DNA from: Haemophilus sp. CCUG 60358
Lineage (GTDB): Bacteria; Pseudomonadota; Gammaproteobacteria; Enterobacterales; Pasteurellaceae
Length of the DNA: 64,000 bases
Assembly (NCBI RefSeq): GCF_001679485.1
Contig: NZ_LZOZ01000014.1
Coordinates: 356,461 to 420,460, forward strand
Direction: 5' to 3'
Position 1 is the stretch's first letter; every line of letters starts with the position of its first letter. The notes beneath the pieces were generated by a model. That model was not told the origin of the DNA. It saw nothing but the letters and a program-made list of their open reading frames with translations, and did no database searches. Shown here in pieces: positions 21,189 to 30,130 of the stretch. The position numbers and the translations under genes were made by a program.

Positions 21189-21653
21189 ATGGGCAATATG
21201 ATTATCGATTTGCAACTGGCCTGTGAAAATACAGAAGGCTTGCCATCAGAAGCGCAAATTCTGCAATGGGCAACCGCTGCAGTTCAACCAGAAAGTGATA
21301 ATGTTGAAATGACAGTACGTATTGTGGATGAAGCGGAAAGTCATGACTTGAATTTGACTTATCGTGGTAAAGATCGTCCAACCAATGTATTGTCTTTCCC
21401 TTTTGAATGTCCTGATGAAGTGGAATTACCGCTGTTGGGCGATTTAGTGATTTGTCGTCAAGTGGTGGAGCGTGAAGCTATCGAGCAAGAAAAGCCTTTA
21501 ATGGCACATTGGGCGCATATGATTGTGCATGGCAGCTTACATTTGTTGGGGTACGATCACATTGAAGATAATGAAGCCGAAGAAATGGAAAGTTTAGAAA
21601 CTGAAATTATGCAGGGTTTGGGCTTTGCCGATCCTTACCTTTCCGAAAAATAA
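21189..21653 (+). CDS. ybeY: Endoribonuclease YbeY (16S rRNA 3' maturation)
   Basis: YbeY is a zinc-dependent single-strand RNase needed for 16S rRNA 3'-end maturation and 70S quality control. The zinc motif H-x3-H-x5-H is at H114, H118 and H124 ([11 protein letters not shown]), with the conserved Arg in [14 protein letters not shown] (R59). Length is 154 residues. ATG 21189 has AGGAG 6 bases upstream. An internal ATG at 21198 is less well spaced. The gene directly follows ybeZ. Confidence 0.97.
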   Translation: MGNMIIDLQLACENTEGLPSEAQILQWATAAVQPESDNVEMTVRIVDEAESHDLNLTYRGKDRPTNVLSFPFECPDEVELPLLGDLVICRQVVEREAIEQEKPLMAHWAHMIVHGSLHLLGYDHIEDNEAEEMESLETEIMQGLGFADPYLSEK

Positions 21654-21671
21654 TGACGATTTGGAGCAATT

Positions 21672-22457
21672 ATGTATAAAGCCGTATTCAGCGATTTTGA
21701 TGGTACCTTATTAACGTCGGATCATCGAATTTTGCCTAAAACCTTAGATGCAATTCAACGCATTACAAAACAAGGTATTCCATTTACACCAATCTCTGCT
21801 CGTTCGCCGCTTGGTATTTGGCCTTATGCAAAACTCATTGAAAATTACAATATCATTGTGGCATTCAGTGGTGCCTTGATTTTAGATAAAAACGCCACGC
21901 CTATTTATTCAGTACAAATTGATCCCGCTGATATCCAAGCCATTAACCAAGTATTAGCAGATCATCCTGCGTTAGGTGTCAATTATTATACCTATGATGA
22001 TTGCGTCGCTCGCGATTTGGATAATAAATGGGTGATTTATGAACGTAGCGTGACAGGCATTCAAATTGATCCTTATGATGAAAGTGCGGTCTATTCTCCG
22101 CATAAAATTCAAATCATTGGTGAAACGGATGAAGTGATTGCTATTGAGCAAATCTTGAAAGAGAAATTCCCACATTTAAGCATTTGCCGTTCTCATGCGA
22201 ATTTCCTTGAGGTGATGCATAAATCTGCGACAAAAGGTAACGCAGTACGTTTTCTTGAAGATTATTTTCATGTGAAGATGGAAGAATGTGTTGCTTTCGG
22301 TGATAATTTTAACGATTTAGATATGCTAGAAAGTGTGGGATTAGGCGTTGCAATGGGCAATGCACCGGATGAAATTAAACAAGCTGCTAATCGCGTCACC
22401 GCTTCGCATAATGATGATGGGATTGCATTGATATTGAATGAGATTTTTCCTGAATAA
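21672..22457 (+). CDS. Cof-type HAD hydrolase
   Basis: A 261-residue cytosolic phosphatase of the HAD superfamily, class IIB. The nucleophile motif is FSDFDGTLL (Asp8 nucleophile, Asp10 acid/base), motif II is ISARSP, motif III Lys is in SATKGNAV and motif IV is FGDNFNDLDM. The C2-type cap lies at about 80-190. Members dephosphorylate sugar phosphates, FMN or PLP; the substrate here cannot be told. It follows ybeY by 18 bases and ends at a strong terminator. Confidence 0.93.
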   Translation: MYKAVFSDFDGTLLTSDHRILPKTLDAIQRITKQGIPFTPISARSPLGIWPYAKLIENYNIIVAFSGALILDKNATPIYSVQIDPADIQAINQVLADHPALGVNYYTYDDCVARDLDNKWVIYERSVTGIQIDPYDESAVYSPHKIQIIGETDEVIAIEQILKEKFPHLSICRSHANFLEVMHKSATKGNAVRFLEDYFHVKMEECVAFGDNFNDLDMLESVGLGVAMGNAPDEIKQAANRVTASHNDDGIALILNEIFPE

Positions 22458-22460
22458 ATA

Positions 22461-22500
22461 AAAGGGCGCTTTCTAGTTAAAAGAAAGCGCCTTATTTTTA
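22461..22500. terminator. Bidirectional terminator between HAD gene and hisC
   Basis: Ten-base inverted repeat GGCGCTTTCT / AGAAAGCGCC (22465-22474 and 22482-22491) flanked by A and T runs between convergent genes. Confidence 0.9.
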
Positions 22501-23601
22501 TTTTCCTAAATTCAGCACTTTAACGAGTGCAGTAAAAAATTTGTCATTTTCTTGTGGTAAGCCAATACTGATACGTAAGTGATTTGGCATGCCATAGCCT
22601 GCAATTGGGCGTACAATCACGCCTTCACGCAATAATGCATCATAAATTGGTGCGGCAGGCTGTTTAAAATCAATGGTAATAAAGTTACCTTTAGATGGAA
22701 TAAAGTCTAAACCATATTGTTGGCAGAAGGCCTCATAACGTTTCATTTCTTGGTGGTTGTTCTCAGCCACTTTTTCGACAAAGGCATCATCGTTCATCAC
22801 TGCAATTGCACTAGTCAAAGCAAGACTATTACAGTTAAACGGTTGACGAACACGGTTTAATAAGTCTGCGATTTCAGGATTAGAGACTGCGTAACCAATG
22901 CGTAAACCCGCAAGTCCATAAGCTTTTGATAGGGAGCGAGAAACAATAAGGTTTGGGTATTTTTCCAGTAATGCAAAAGAATTAACGCGTTCGCTTGGAT
23001 GAGTAAATTCAGTATACGCTTCATCTAGTACCACAATCACTTTTTCAGGCACTTTGGCTAAGAAGTCATCTAATTCTGCTTCCGTTAAGAAATTCCCCGT
23101 TGGATTGTTTGGATTGGCAATAAAAATTAGCTTGGTTTTATCTGAAAGTGCGGTCAAAAATCCGTTTAAATCATGTCCCCAATTCTTAGCGGGAATTTCT
23201 TTTGCGACAGCATTAATAGCTTTCGTCACTAAAGGGTAAACAATAAAAGCATATTGTGAATAAATCACTTCATCGTGTTCACCCGCAAAGGTGTGGGCAA
23301 AGAGTTCTAATAAATCGTTCGAACCATTACCAAGGGTGATTTGGTTAGGTTGCACACCAAATTTTTTTGCAATAGCCGCTTTAAGTTCAAAACCATTCGC
23401 ATCAGGATAGCGAGTTAGATGATCAAGTTGGGCTTGAATGGCTTTTTTCGCACTTTCAGGAAAACCGAAAGGGTTTTCATTTGAGGCCAGTTTAACGATA
23501 TCAGTAATGCCTAATTCTCGTTCAAGTTCTTCGATTGGCTTTCCGGCTTGGTAAGGTGAAAGAGATTTCACGCCTTGATTGGCGACGTTGATGTATTGCA
23601 T
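22498..23601 (-). CDS. hisC: Histidinol-phosphate aminotransferase
   Basis: A PLP-dependent class I/II aminotransferase that converts imidazole acetol phosphate to histidinol phosphate; HisC2-type paralogues may also act on aromatic keto acids. The PLP Lys is K226 in SRSLSKAYGLAGLRIGY, with ASNENPFG near the N-terminus, NPNNPTG (164-170) and DEAYTEF. Length is 367 residues. It lies 64 bases after serC, another aminotransferase, on the same strand and not in a his operon, so it may be the second HisC type. Confidence 0.92.
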   Translation of the reverse strand: MQYINVANQGVKSLSPYQAGKPIEELERELGITDIVKLASNENPFGFPESAKKAIQAQLDHLTRYPDANGFELKAAIAKKFGVQPNQITLGNGSNDLLELFAHTFAGEHDEVIYSQYAFIVYPLVTKAINAVAKEIPAKNWGHDLNGFLTALSDKTKLIFIANPNNPTGNFLTEAELDDFLAKVPEKVIVVLDEAYTEFTHPSERVNSFALLEKYPNLIVSRSLSKAYGLAGLRIGYAVSNPEIADLLNRVRQPFNCNSLALTSAIAVMNDDAFVEKVAENNHQEMKRYEAFCQQYGLDFIPSKGNFITIDFKQPAAPIYDALLREGVIVRPIAGYGMPNHLRISIGLPQENDKFFTALVKVLNLGK

Positions 23602-23622
23602 ATGCTTTCCTTATAAAGACGA

Positions 23623-23640
23623 GCGGGCCTTTCAGCCCGC
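23623..23640 (-). other. Intercistronic hairpin serC-hisC
   Basis: GCGGGC / GCCCGC (23623-23628 and 23635-23640) with a 6-base loop lies in the serC-hisC gap. On the minus strand it is followed by TCGTCTTTATAA, only moderately T-rich, so partial termination or mRNA processing is more likely than a full stop. Confidence 0.5.
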
Positions 23641-23665
23641 ACGTTGAGTTTAATAAATCAGATAA

Positions 23666-24748
23666 TTAGCTATTTTCAGCTTCAAATTTTTTCATGAATT
23701 CAATGAGCGCTTGTACCCCTTCTAATGGCATCGCGTTATAGATAGAGGCGCGCATACCACCTAACACTTTGTGGCCTTTTAAGGCTTGAAGACCTGCAGC
23801 TGTCGATTCTGCAACAAACTTAGCATCAAGTTCAGGATTGCCTGTTACAAATGTGACATTCATGGTTGAACGGTTTTCTTTAGCTACCACGTTACGATAG
23901 AGCTTGCTGCTATCAATGTAGTCATAAAGGGTTTGTGCTTTCACGGCGTTACGTTTTGCAATTTCTTTTAAGCCGCCAATTGCTTGAATGTGTTTGAAGA
24001 CCAATGAACAGAGATACCAAGCAAATGTTGGTGGAGTATTGATCATGGAGTCTGCATCACGTTGTGTAGCGTAATTCCAAATTGATGGTGTCGCTTGGCG
24101 AGCATGGCCAATTAAATCATCGCGAATAATCACAAGTGTAATCCCTGCTGGGCCAAGATTTTTTTGTGCACCAGCGTAAATGACACCAAATTTGCTAATA
24201 TCAATTTCGCGAGAGAGCACATTAGATGACATATCTGCTACAAGTACCGCATTGCCCACATTCGGTACATCAAAAATTTCAACACCGCTAATCGTTTCAT
24301 TTGGACAATAGTGAACATAATCGTATTGTTCCGCAATGTCACTGAAATCAAGGTTGGTAATGCGTGTGTGATCACCATTTTCTACAATGGTAATTTCATC
24401 AATTTCAGCAAAGTTACGCGCTTCTTTCGCTGCAGTTGCAGACCAGTGACCGCTATTTAAGTAAAGTGCTTTGCCTTTCTCACCGATTAAGTTCATTGGC
24501 AAGGCTGCAAATTGACCACGAGCGCCACCTTGTAGGAATAATACACGATAGTTATCTGGAATGTGATATACCTCGCGCAGATCTTTTTCTGCTTGGGTAA
24601 TCAATTCCATAAAATATTTGCCACGGTGGCTGACTTCCATTACCGATACACCTTGACCAAGCCAGTTGGTTAACTCAGCTTGTGCTTTTTGTAGGACCTC
24701 AGGAAAAATCATGGCTGGACCCGCGCTAAAATTAAAGACTTTTGACAT
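23666..24748 (-). CDS. serC: Phosphoserine aminotransferase
   Basis: SerC converts 3-phosphohydroxypyruvate to phosphoserine and also serves pyridoxal phosphate synthesis. The 360-residue protein starts MSKVFNFSAGPAMIFPEVL, a SerC hallmark, has HRGK near residue 41, LQGGARGQFA (72-81) and the PLP Lys K196 in YAGAQKNLGPAG. Length matches E. coli SerC (362). hisC lies downstream. Confidence 0.97.
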   Translation of the reverse strand: MSKVFNFSAGPAMIFPEVLQKAQAELTNWLGQGVSVMEVSHRGKYFMELITQAEKDLREVYHIPDNYRVLFLQGGARGQFAALPMNLIGEKGKALYLNSGHWSATAAKEARNFAEIDEITIVENGDHTRITNLDFSDIAEQYDYVHYCPNETISGVEIFDVPNVGNAVLVADMSSNVLSREIDISKFGVIYAGAQKNLGPAGITLVIIRDDLIGHARQATPSIWNYATQRDADSMINTPPTFAWYLCSLVFKHIQAIGGLKEIAKRNAVKAQTLYDYIDSSKLYRNVVAKENRSTMNVTFVTGNPELDAKFVAESTAAGLQALKGHKVLGGMRASIYNAMPLEGVQALIEFMKKFEAENS

Positions 24749-24861
24749 TGTGTTTCCTTATTTTATTTTGAATGGATTCTTCATTTTTACCACTACCGAA
24801 TAGGATAATCAACTAAATCAAACAGTTTTTTGATCTAATCTATCAATTTAAATTTAAGCTT

Positions 24862-24890
24862 TTGACGGGGACGAAAAAAAAGGCTACAGT
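24862..24890 (+). promoter_or_regulatory. Sigma-70 promoter for tmaR
   Basis: TTGACG (24862-24867), a 17-base spacer, then TACAGT (24885-24890), 36 bases before the tmaR ATG. This is a near-consensus housekeeping promoter. Confidence 0.75.
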
Positions 24891-24926
24891 ACTCGAAGCT
24901 TGTTTTTAACTTTGAGAGAGTAGATC

Positions 24927-25280
24927 ATGAGAAATGTAAGTAAATCCTTCCAAGAAGTATTAGAGTATGTGCGTTTGTATCGTTTGAAAAATAAACTTAA
25001 ACGTGACATTGAAGACAACAACCGCAAAATTCGTGATAACCAAAAACGTGTCTTATTGTTAGATAACTTAAATCAATATATTCGTGATGATATGAGCATT
25101 GAAGATGTTCGTGCGATTATCGAAAATATGCGTGATGATTATGAAGGCCGTGTGGATGAGTACAACATTCGCAATGCGGAACTTTCTACTTTACGCCGTG
25201 AAACGAGCAATAAGATGAAAGAACAGAAAAAAGCGCACGCGAAATTAGTGAAAGACTCATCAAATAAAATCACATTATAA
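24927..25280 (+). CDS. tmaR: Pole-localizer protein TmaR (YeeX, DUF496)
   Basis: The 117-residue, highly charged helical protein aligns by eye along its length with E. coli YeeX, renamed TmaR, which recruits PTS Enzyme I to the cell pole. The block [15 protein letters not shown] (34-48) is nearly identical. Tyr72 in DYEGRVDEY sits at the position of the tyrosine that controls TmaR function in E. coli. It stands alone with its own promoter and terminator. Confidence 0.9.
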   Translation: MRNVSKSFQEVLEYVRLYRLKNKLKRDIEDNNRKIRDNQKRVLLLDNLNQYIRDDMSIEDVRAIIENMRDDYEGRVDEYNIRNAELSTLRRETSNKMKEQKKAHAKLVKDSSNKITL

Positions 25281-25291
25281 ACCCTCAAAAT

Positions 25292-25328
25292 AAATGACCG
25301 CACTTTATCGAAGTGCGGTCATTTTTTA
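25292..25328. terminator. Uptake-signal dyad terminator (tmaR / PEBP gene)
   Basis: Facing uptake-signal cores (25297-25305 and 25311-25319), extended to AAATGACCGCACTT / AAGTGCGGTCATTT with a 5-base loop and a T run, lie between convergent genes. Confidence 0.9.
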
Positions 25329-25356
25329 TGGTATTTTTAGAATGAGCTATAAATGA

Positions 25357-25854
25357 TTAAACATCATAGGTGCCCATTACCACTGCTTGCTCTAGAATAT
25401 GCCCTTGCATTGCAAAATGTAGATCATTAAAACGGAATCCCGGTTTGAGGTTTAGTTTGGTATCAAGTGCATACACAATAAGCTCGTAACGATGTAAGCA
25501 GTTTGGTGGGGCCATACCACCATAGAATGAGGCTTCTTCGATATCAAATTGACCTAATTTACTTGCCCAAGTATTTGCACCTTGTACATAATCTGTTGCA
25601 GTTTGACTTTCATTTTCGTGGATAACGGTACGTTCAAGATCCGCAATGAGCCAATGAATCCACACAAAGCCACTCGCCGTAATTGCGTCTTTATCTTCTA
25701 AGACAACCGCAAAGGATTTGGTACCTTGAGGTGCATCATGAATTTCAAACGGGATAGAGTAGAGCGGCATACCATTTGGGCTAAATTGTGTGCCGCGTTT
25801 ACCATATTTGTCTTCAAAGGCACCATTTTGAATGGCTGAACTGGTTACAAACAT
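25357..25854 (-). CDS. YbhB/YbcL-type PEBP (Raf kinase inhibitor-like) protein
   Basis: A 165-residue member of the phosphatidylethanolamine-binding protein family. Ligand-pocket motifs are VVLEDKDA (about 46-53), FVWIHWLIADL (63-73) and YGGMAPPNCLHRYELIVYALD. No signal peptide is visible, so the protein is probably cytosolic, like YbhB. The physiological role of bacterial members is unclear. It begins 10 bases after the rsmC stop and may be cotranscribed with it. Confidence 0.9.
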   Translation of the reverse strand: MFVTSSAIQNGAFEDKYGKRGTQFSPNGMPLYSIPFEIHDAPQGTKSFAVVLEDKDAITASGFVWIHWLIADLERTVIHENESQTATDYVQGANTWASKLGQFDIEEASFYGGMAPPNCLHRYELIVYALDTKLNLKPGFRFNDLHFAMQGHILEQAVVMGTYDV

Positions 25855-25864
25855 TGTTTTCTCC

Positions 25865-26857
25865 TTAATTTCTCACGGAATACACTTTAAATTTGGTGGT
25901 TTGAGCAAGTACGTCAAACTTACTGAAATGTTGTGCTAATAAATCGGGATAGGGAAGAAATGCATTAGCAACGATACGCAGTTCTCCGCCTGTCGTTAAA
26001 TGCCATTTAGCTTGTTGAATAAGTTCTTTCACCGCACGATAAGCCGTATCGACTCCATCGTGGAAAGGCGGATTTGAAATAATTAGATCAAATTTCCCTT
26101 CAATATGGGAAAACACATCGCTTGCGATAACCTGACCTTCAAGCTGATTTTCAGCAAGTGTTTGGCGAGCGGATTGAATTGCCATTGCATGAATATCAGT
26201 CATTGTGACATCCGCTTTAGGGTGATGTTTTTTGATCATTGAACCAATAACACCCGCACCGCAACCAACGTCTAACACTTTGCCTTGAATTGGTGATGTT
26301 AAGGTAGAAAGTAGAAGTGACGTGCCACTATCAAGTTCATTGGCACTGAATACACCCGGCAAACTGAAAATACGGAGATCGCCTAATACATCATTTTGGT
26401 AGCATTTCCAATAAGATTGAAGATCAAAGTGCGGTTGTTTTTGTAAGGCAAAATGATATAAGCCGCAACGACGTGCAGAGTCGATTTTGCCAATTTCACC
26501 ATAAGGTTCAAGTAGTTTTTCAGCTGAACGGATGCCACAACGATTTTCACCAATAATTAACACTTCTTGACCAATTTTACTTTTGGCGAGTAGTTGCATC
26601 AGCTGAAAATTCACTTCTTGTTTATTCTTCGTCCAATAATAAATGATCAAATCGGCTTGCGGCTGAAATTCAACCTCAAAATTGACCGCACGTTGGGTTT
26701 TGGCATAATCAAAATACCAACTCCAAACCTGCACAGATTGGCAATGTTTTTGCAATATTTGAGGAAAATCATCATTAATGCCGCCGGCAAGAAGAATTGA
26801 TTTACCGCTAAAAAGGGGAAGATGGCGTTGTAAAACTTCGCTTTCGAGAGAAATCAC
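25865..26857 (-). CDS. rsmC: 16S rRNA m2G1207 methyltransferase RsmC
   Basis: RsmC methylates G1207 of 16S rRNA in the 30S subunit. The 330-residue protein is a duplicated methyltransferase. The degenerate N-terminal half carries LIYYWTKNKQEVNFQLM and IGENRCGIRSAEKLL. The active C-terminal half has the SAM motif VLDVGCGAGVIG (about 195-206) and the catalytic motif IISNPPFHDG. The start is GTG at 26855-26857 with AGGA 8 bases upstream. It is divergent from the lipoprotein-holD-rimI group. Confidence 0.95.
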   Translation of the reverse strand: MISLESEVLQRHLPLFSGKSILLAGGINDDFPQILQKHCQSVQVWSWYFDYAKTQRAVNFEVEFQPQADLIIYYWTKNKQEVNFQLMQLLAKSKIGQEVLIIGENRCGIRSAEKLLEPYGEIGKIDSARRCGLYHFALQKQPHFDLQSYWKCYQNDVLGDLRIFSLPGVFSANELDSGTSLLLSTLTSPIQGKVLDVGCGAGVIGSMIKKHHPKADVTMTDIHAMAIQSARQTLAENQLEGQVIASDVFSHIEGKFDLIISNPPFHDGVDTAYRAVKELIQQAKWHLTTGGELRIVANAFLPYPDLLAQHFSKFDVLAQTTKFKVYSVRN

Positions 26858-26944
26858 GCTTTAAATCCTGTGGTTTATTGGTTAAAATTACGTGTTATTC
26901 TAACAAAAGAAAACGATTTAAACGTATTTATTAAGGAATTATTT

Positions 26945-27535
26945 ATGAAAAAAATCATCACCGCAGTCGCAATGGCAAGTTTATTGTCTGGCTGTCAATT
27001 AATCGAACAACTTCAAGGTAGCAAACAAAAAACTTCAACCTTACCAACAAGCTCAAAAGTTGAATTACCTGCTGCGCAAGTGCAAAGCTTAGATGCACAG
27101 TTTGAACGCCTTAAAAAAGGTAACCAAGAAATTACATTCAACGGTGAAAAATTCTATAAACAAACGAAAGCCTTTGATAAATCAGAAGATTCGCGTTTCT
27201 TAAGTGGGGCATCTAGTGTAGATCGTAGTAACCGTAAATTTATCACCAGTGAAACCTATTATTTAAAAGATGTTTCATACATTCCTGAACTGACAACAAA
27301 ATATCTTGATGCAACTAAAAAAGTATGCGATTTAAAAGTAATGGGTAATGGTTCTGATGCTTATTATGCTTGTGATGGTAAAGATTTCCAACGTCTTGTT
27401 GTCGTGGTACATCAAGCAAAAAACATTCTTTCTTTCCGTAGCTTAAAAGCGTATCAAGAAAAACCAACAGATGCGCAAGAAAAAGCGATTGTTAAAGGTT
27501 TAAGAGATTATCCGTTAGATACTATCGCTCGTTAA
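26945..27535 (+). CDS. Hypothetical lipoprotein
   Basis: The product begins MKKIITAVAMASLLSGCQ, a lipoprotein signal peptide with lipobox LSGC and lipidation at Cys17; the next residue is Gln, which predicts outer-membrane sorting. The mature part (about 180 residues) has a low-complexity linker, then a globular region with two Cys in KKVCDLKVMGNGSDAYYACDG that could form a disulfide. I do not recognise the family. AAGGA lies upstream of ATG 26945, and the frame's extension to 26870 has no support. holD begins 3 bases after the stop. Confidence 0.85.
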   Translation: MKKIITAVAMASLLSGCQLIEQLQGSKQKTSTLPTSSKVELPAAQVQSLDAQFERLKKGNQEITFNGEKFYKQTKAFDKSEDSRFLSGASSVDRSNRKFITSETYYLKDVSYIPELTTKYLDATKKVCDLKVMGNGSDAYYACDGKDFQRLVVVVHQAKNILSFRSLKAYQEKPTDAQEKAIVKGLRDYPLDTIAR

Positions 27536-27538
27536 TCT

Positions 27539-27943
27539 ATGGATAGACGCAATCTTCTTTTACATGAAATGGGGATAACCCGTTGGCAGCTCTATCGCCC
27601 AGAAGTATTGCAAGGAGCGGTTGGTGTGAGTGTTTCTGAACAAGTGAAATTTATTGTGGTGACTAATGATAATTTCTCGAGTTCACCGCTTTTTGCAGAT
27701 ATTCGACTTGCGCTAGAGCTCAAAAAAGAAGGTTGCCTTTGCCTGAATTTCGATCAAATCCAACATATCACGTTACAACATTCTGTACGGTATTGGTTAT
27801 TAGCTGAAAATACTGATGAAATCGACCGCACTTTACCTTATTGCTTAAATGCAGAGCGTGTTTATCGCTCTGTTGATTGGCAACAATTCCAGCAAGATAG
27901 CCAAGCTAAACGTGAGCTTTGGCAACAAATCCAACAAATTTAA
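27539..27943 (+). CDS. holD: DNA polymerase III psi subunit
   Basis: HolD (psi) links the clamp loader to the chi subunit and SSB. The 134-residue protein matches HolD in the N-terminal block LLLHEMGITRWQLYRPEVLQG and the C-terminal ending RELWQQIQQI. The family is poorly conserved, but the adjacent rimI is the standard neighbour in E. coli and Haemophilus. It contains an uptake-signal core (27825-27833). Confidence 0.92.
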   Translation: MDRRNLLLHEMGITRWQLYRPEVLQGAVGVSVSEQVKFIVVTNDNFSSSPLFADIRLALELKKEGCLCLNFDQIQHITLQHSVRYWLLAENTDEIDRTLPYCLNAERVYRSVDWQQFQQDSQAKRELWQQIQQI

Positions 27944-27945
27944 TC

Positions 27946-28389
27946 ATGATGCCTTCTCTTTTTCCTATTGAAGAATGCGATATGGATCGCTTATATGAAA
28001 TTGAACAAGCAGCACATCTTGTGCCTTGGTCATTGGGGACATTGAAAAATAATGTCGGCGAGCGTTATCTCAATTTGAAATTAGTGGAAAAGGAGCAAGT
28101 GCTGGGTTTTGCTATTTGCCAAATGGTATTAGATGAAGCGACATTATTTAATATTGCGATTGATCCAGCTCAACAAGGAAAGGGATGCGGTTCGTTTTTA
28201 TTGCAAGGTTTAATGAATAAGCTTAAAGAGAAAGGTATTCAAACGCTTTGGCTTGAAGTGCGTGAATCGAATCCTGCTCGATTCCTTTATGAAAAGTTGG
28301 GATTTAATGAGGTTGATATTCGTAAGAATTATTATCCCAAACCAGATGGTGGACGAGAAAATGCTGTCGTGATGGCATGTTATCTCTAG
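27946..28389 (+). CDS. rimI: Ribosomal protein bS18 N-acetyltransferase
   Basis: RimI acetylates the N-terminal alanine of ribosomal protein S18. The 147-residue GNAT protein shows the acetyl-CoA motif DPAQQGKGCGSFLL and the C-terminal ESNPARFLYEKLGFNEVDIRKNYY typical of RimI. I placed the start at ATG 27946, two bases after the holD stop. No Shine-Dalgarno is evident, so translation is probably coupled to holD. Confidence 0.95.
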   Translation: MMPSLFPIEECDMDRLYEIEQAAHLVPWSLGTLKNNVGERYLNLKLVEKEQVLGFAICQMVLDEATLFNIAIDPAQQGKGCGSFLLQGLMNKLKEKGIQTLWLEVRESNPARFLYEKLGFNEVDIRKNYYPKPDGGRENAVVMACYL

Positions 28390-28393
28390 AATG

Positions 28394-28427
28394 AAAAAAT
28401 GCGGTCAATTTTGACCGCACTTTGTTT
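28394..28427. terminator. Terminator after rimI (degenerate uptake-signal dyad)
   Basis: GCGGTCAA / TTGACCGC with an A run upstream and CACTTTGTTT downstream; the right arm contains a perfect uptake-signal core (28414-28422), while the left arm reads AATGCGGT. It separates rimI from convergent fdhE. Confidence 0.75.
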
Positions 28428-28444
28428 ATCTGAAAAATAAGACA

Positions 28445-29353
28445 TTACACTTCTTCAGCAGGGAAGACAAATGGATTTAATCCACTGCGTGCGAAGCCTT
28501 TTTCTTCCATTTCAATATCTAAGAAAATTGATGCTAAATCATCTGCTACCGCTTCAACATTCGGATCTTTTTCTTGGAACATGATTTTTAAATAGCTTTG
28601 GCAATCGCCACAGGTTTCAGCACGAACAAGAGCAAGCTCTTCATTTAATGACCACATTTCAAGATTTTTGTGTTCATTGCAGTTTGTGCATTGTGCGCGC
28701 ACTAAATTCCACTCACTTTCACAGAGATTGCAGTGCAAATAGCGTAAACCTTGTGAAGTACCGATATGGACAACACTTGATACGGGTGCAGAACCACAAA
28801 CAGGACAGTAATGTAGATTGTCAGTTCCTTCTTGGCGACTGTTATGAGGAATTTGTTGAGCCAGTTGTAGCCAATAAAGAGAAAGCGCAGCCCAAATAAA
28901 GACAGCTTTATCAGTGCTCACCAAATTAAACTCTTGGCTTAAAAGATGGCTAGCCATTTCTTCAAGTTCTTTATCAGAGGCTTTTTCAAGATTCTCAATC
29001 GTAGCAAGAACCTGTTCATTTGCTTTTGGTTTAATGCTATGTAAAATTTCTTTGAGATATTCAATCCAAATGCTTGAGCGTTTAAATGTTTTAGTATTTA
29101 ACGGTTCAAGTTCATCTAAATTATCGAAATGCTGTTTTTCTAATGGATTTTTTTCAAATACGTTTAATTGGCTTTCCACAACATCTGCAGCAAAGAGTAA
29201 ATAATCAGCCAATGGATGATCTTTCGCTAATTCTCTTAAACGTTTTGCACGACGTTGATAAAGATTTTTAGGGTTAGCAAACAAAACAGGCGGAATATCG
29301 TATGAATTCGTTTTTTGTTTGATTTCGTCTGCAGATAAGATTTTGATACTCAT
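28445..29353 (-). CDS. fdhE: Formate dehydrogenase accessory protein FdhE
   Basis: FdhE is a cytosolic rubredoxin-like iron protein needed for maturation of the respiratory formate dehydrogenases. The 302-residue protein has the expected series of CxxC pairs in its C-terminal half: [25 protein letters not shown] and CGDCQSY. The N-terminal half is helical. It lies downstream of fdxI on the same strand but is separated by a hairpin terminator, so it may have its own promoter or depend on read-through. Confidence 0.95.
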   Translation of the reverse strand: MSIKILSADEIKQKTNSYDIPPVLFANPKNLYQRRAKRLRELAKDHPLADYLLFAADVVESQLNVFEKNPLEKQHFDNLDELEPLNTKTFKRSSIWIEYLKEILHSIKPKANEQVLATIENLEKASDKELEEMASHLLSQEFNLVSTDKAVFIWAALSLYWLQLAQQIPHNSRQEGTDNLHYCPVCGSAPVSSVVHIGTSQGLRYLHCNLCESEWNLVRAQCTNCNEHKNLEMWSLNEELALVRAETCGDCQSYLKIMFQEKDPNVEAVADDLASIFLDIEMEEKGFARSGLNPFVFPAEEV

Positions 29354-29378
29354 AATTGTCTCTTAAGTATTTATAAGA

Positions 29379-29410
29379 AAAAGTGCGGTCAATTTTAACC
29401 GCACTTTTTG
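29379..29410. terminator. Uptake-signal dyad terminator fdxI-fdhE
   Basis: AAAAAGTGCGGT and ACCGCACTTTTT pair across a short loop (cores at 29381-29389 and 29398-29406) immediately after the fdxI stop, with T runs on both strands. Confidence 0.85.
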
Positions 29411-29413
29411 ATT

Positions 29414-30130
29414 TTAGCCATTGATACCTTTGAACAATGCTTTGGTTTTTACTTTTTTACCTTCAGCTTCGTTTTTAAGGTCTTCTTCTAGCTTAGGAAG
29501 TACTTCCTCACGATACCATTTCGGGTGGTGTTTTTTCGCCCAGCGAACGGTTACCCAACCTTCCACGATACCACGAATGGAGCCTTTTACCCAGAATGCC
29601 ATGTACATGTGTACCAAGATACCGGTGAACAACATGAATGCACTTAAAGAGTGAAGTAAAATCGCAAAACGTAATACCGGAATAGAGAAGTAGTGCGAGA
29701 AAAATTGACGCCACATAATGATGCCGGTTACAAGCAAGGTAACCATCGCCAAGTTCAATGTCCAGAATAACATTTTTTGACCAAGGTTATACTTACCGTT
29801 ATAAGCAACAGCGTGTTCATTTCCTTTTAATACTTCAAGCATGCCTTTTAACCAGCGGATATCGTTTTTCTCTGGAATGTTGTGATCCCAGTAAAGATAG
29901 CCAAGGAAAATAAAGGCAACAAACATAATGATACCGGTGAACGGGTGAATTGCTCGCGCCAATTGCGGGGTACCTAAAATCTCAGTTAACCACGCAAAAT
30001 CTGGGAAGAAGAATGCTACACCAGTGAACATCGTCATAAAGAAGCAGATTACGAGTAGCCAGTGGCTAAAACGAGCAGGCGTTCTATGACGAATGATTCG
30101 AGTATCATTGCTAATCTCAATCTTACTCAT
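29414..30130 (-). CDS. fdxI: Formate dehydrogenase cytochrome b556 (gamma) subunit
   Basis: The membrane subunit takes electrons from FdxH through two b hemes to menaquinone. The 238-residue protein begins [20 protein letters not shown]. It has four membrane helices with His residues placed for heme ligation ([29 protein letters not shown]). ATG 30130 overlaps the end of fdxH, and the longer open frame to 30160 lies wholly inside fdxH. The last gene of fdxGHI. Confidence 0.95.
   Translation of the reverse strand: MSKIEISNDTRIIRHRTPARFSHWLLVICFFMTMFTGVAFFFPDFAWLTEILGTPQLARAIHPFTGIIMFVAFIFLGYLYWDHNIPEKNDIRWLKGMLEVLKGNEHAVAYNGKYNLGQKMLFWTLNLAMVTLLVTGIIMWRQFFSHYFSIPVLRFAILLHSLSAFMLFTGILVHMYMAFWVKGSIRGIVEGWVTVRWAKKHHPKWYREEVLPKLEEDLKNEAEGKKVKTKALFKGING

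Noticed and set aside
25292..25328. Repeated AAGTGCGGT units as a CRISPR-like or mobile repeat
   Set aside because: The units are scattered singly or as facing pairs with no constant spacer; they are uptake signals and terminators.
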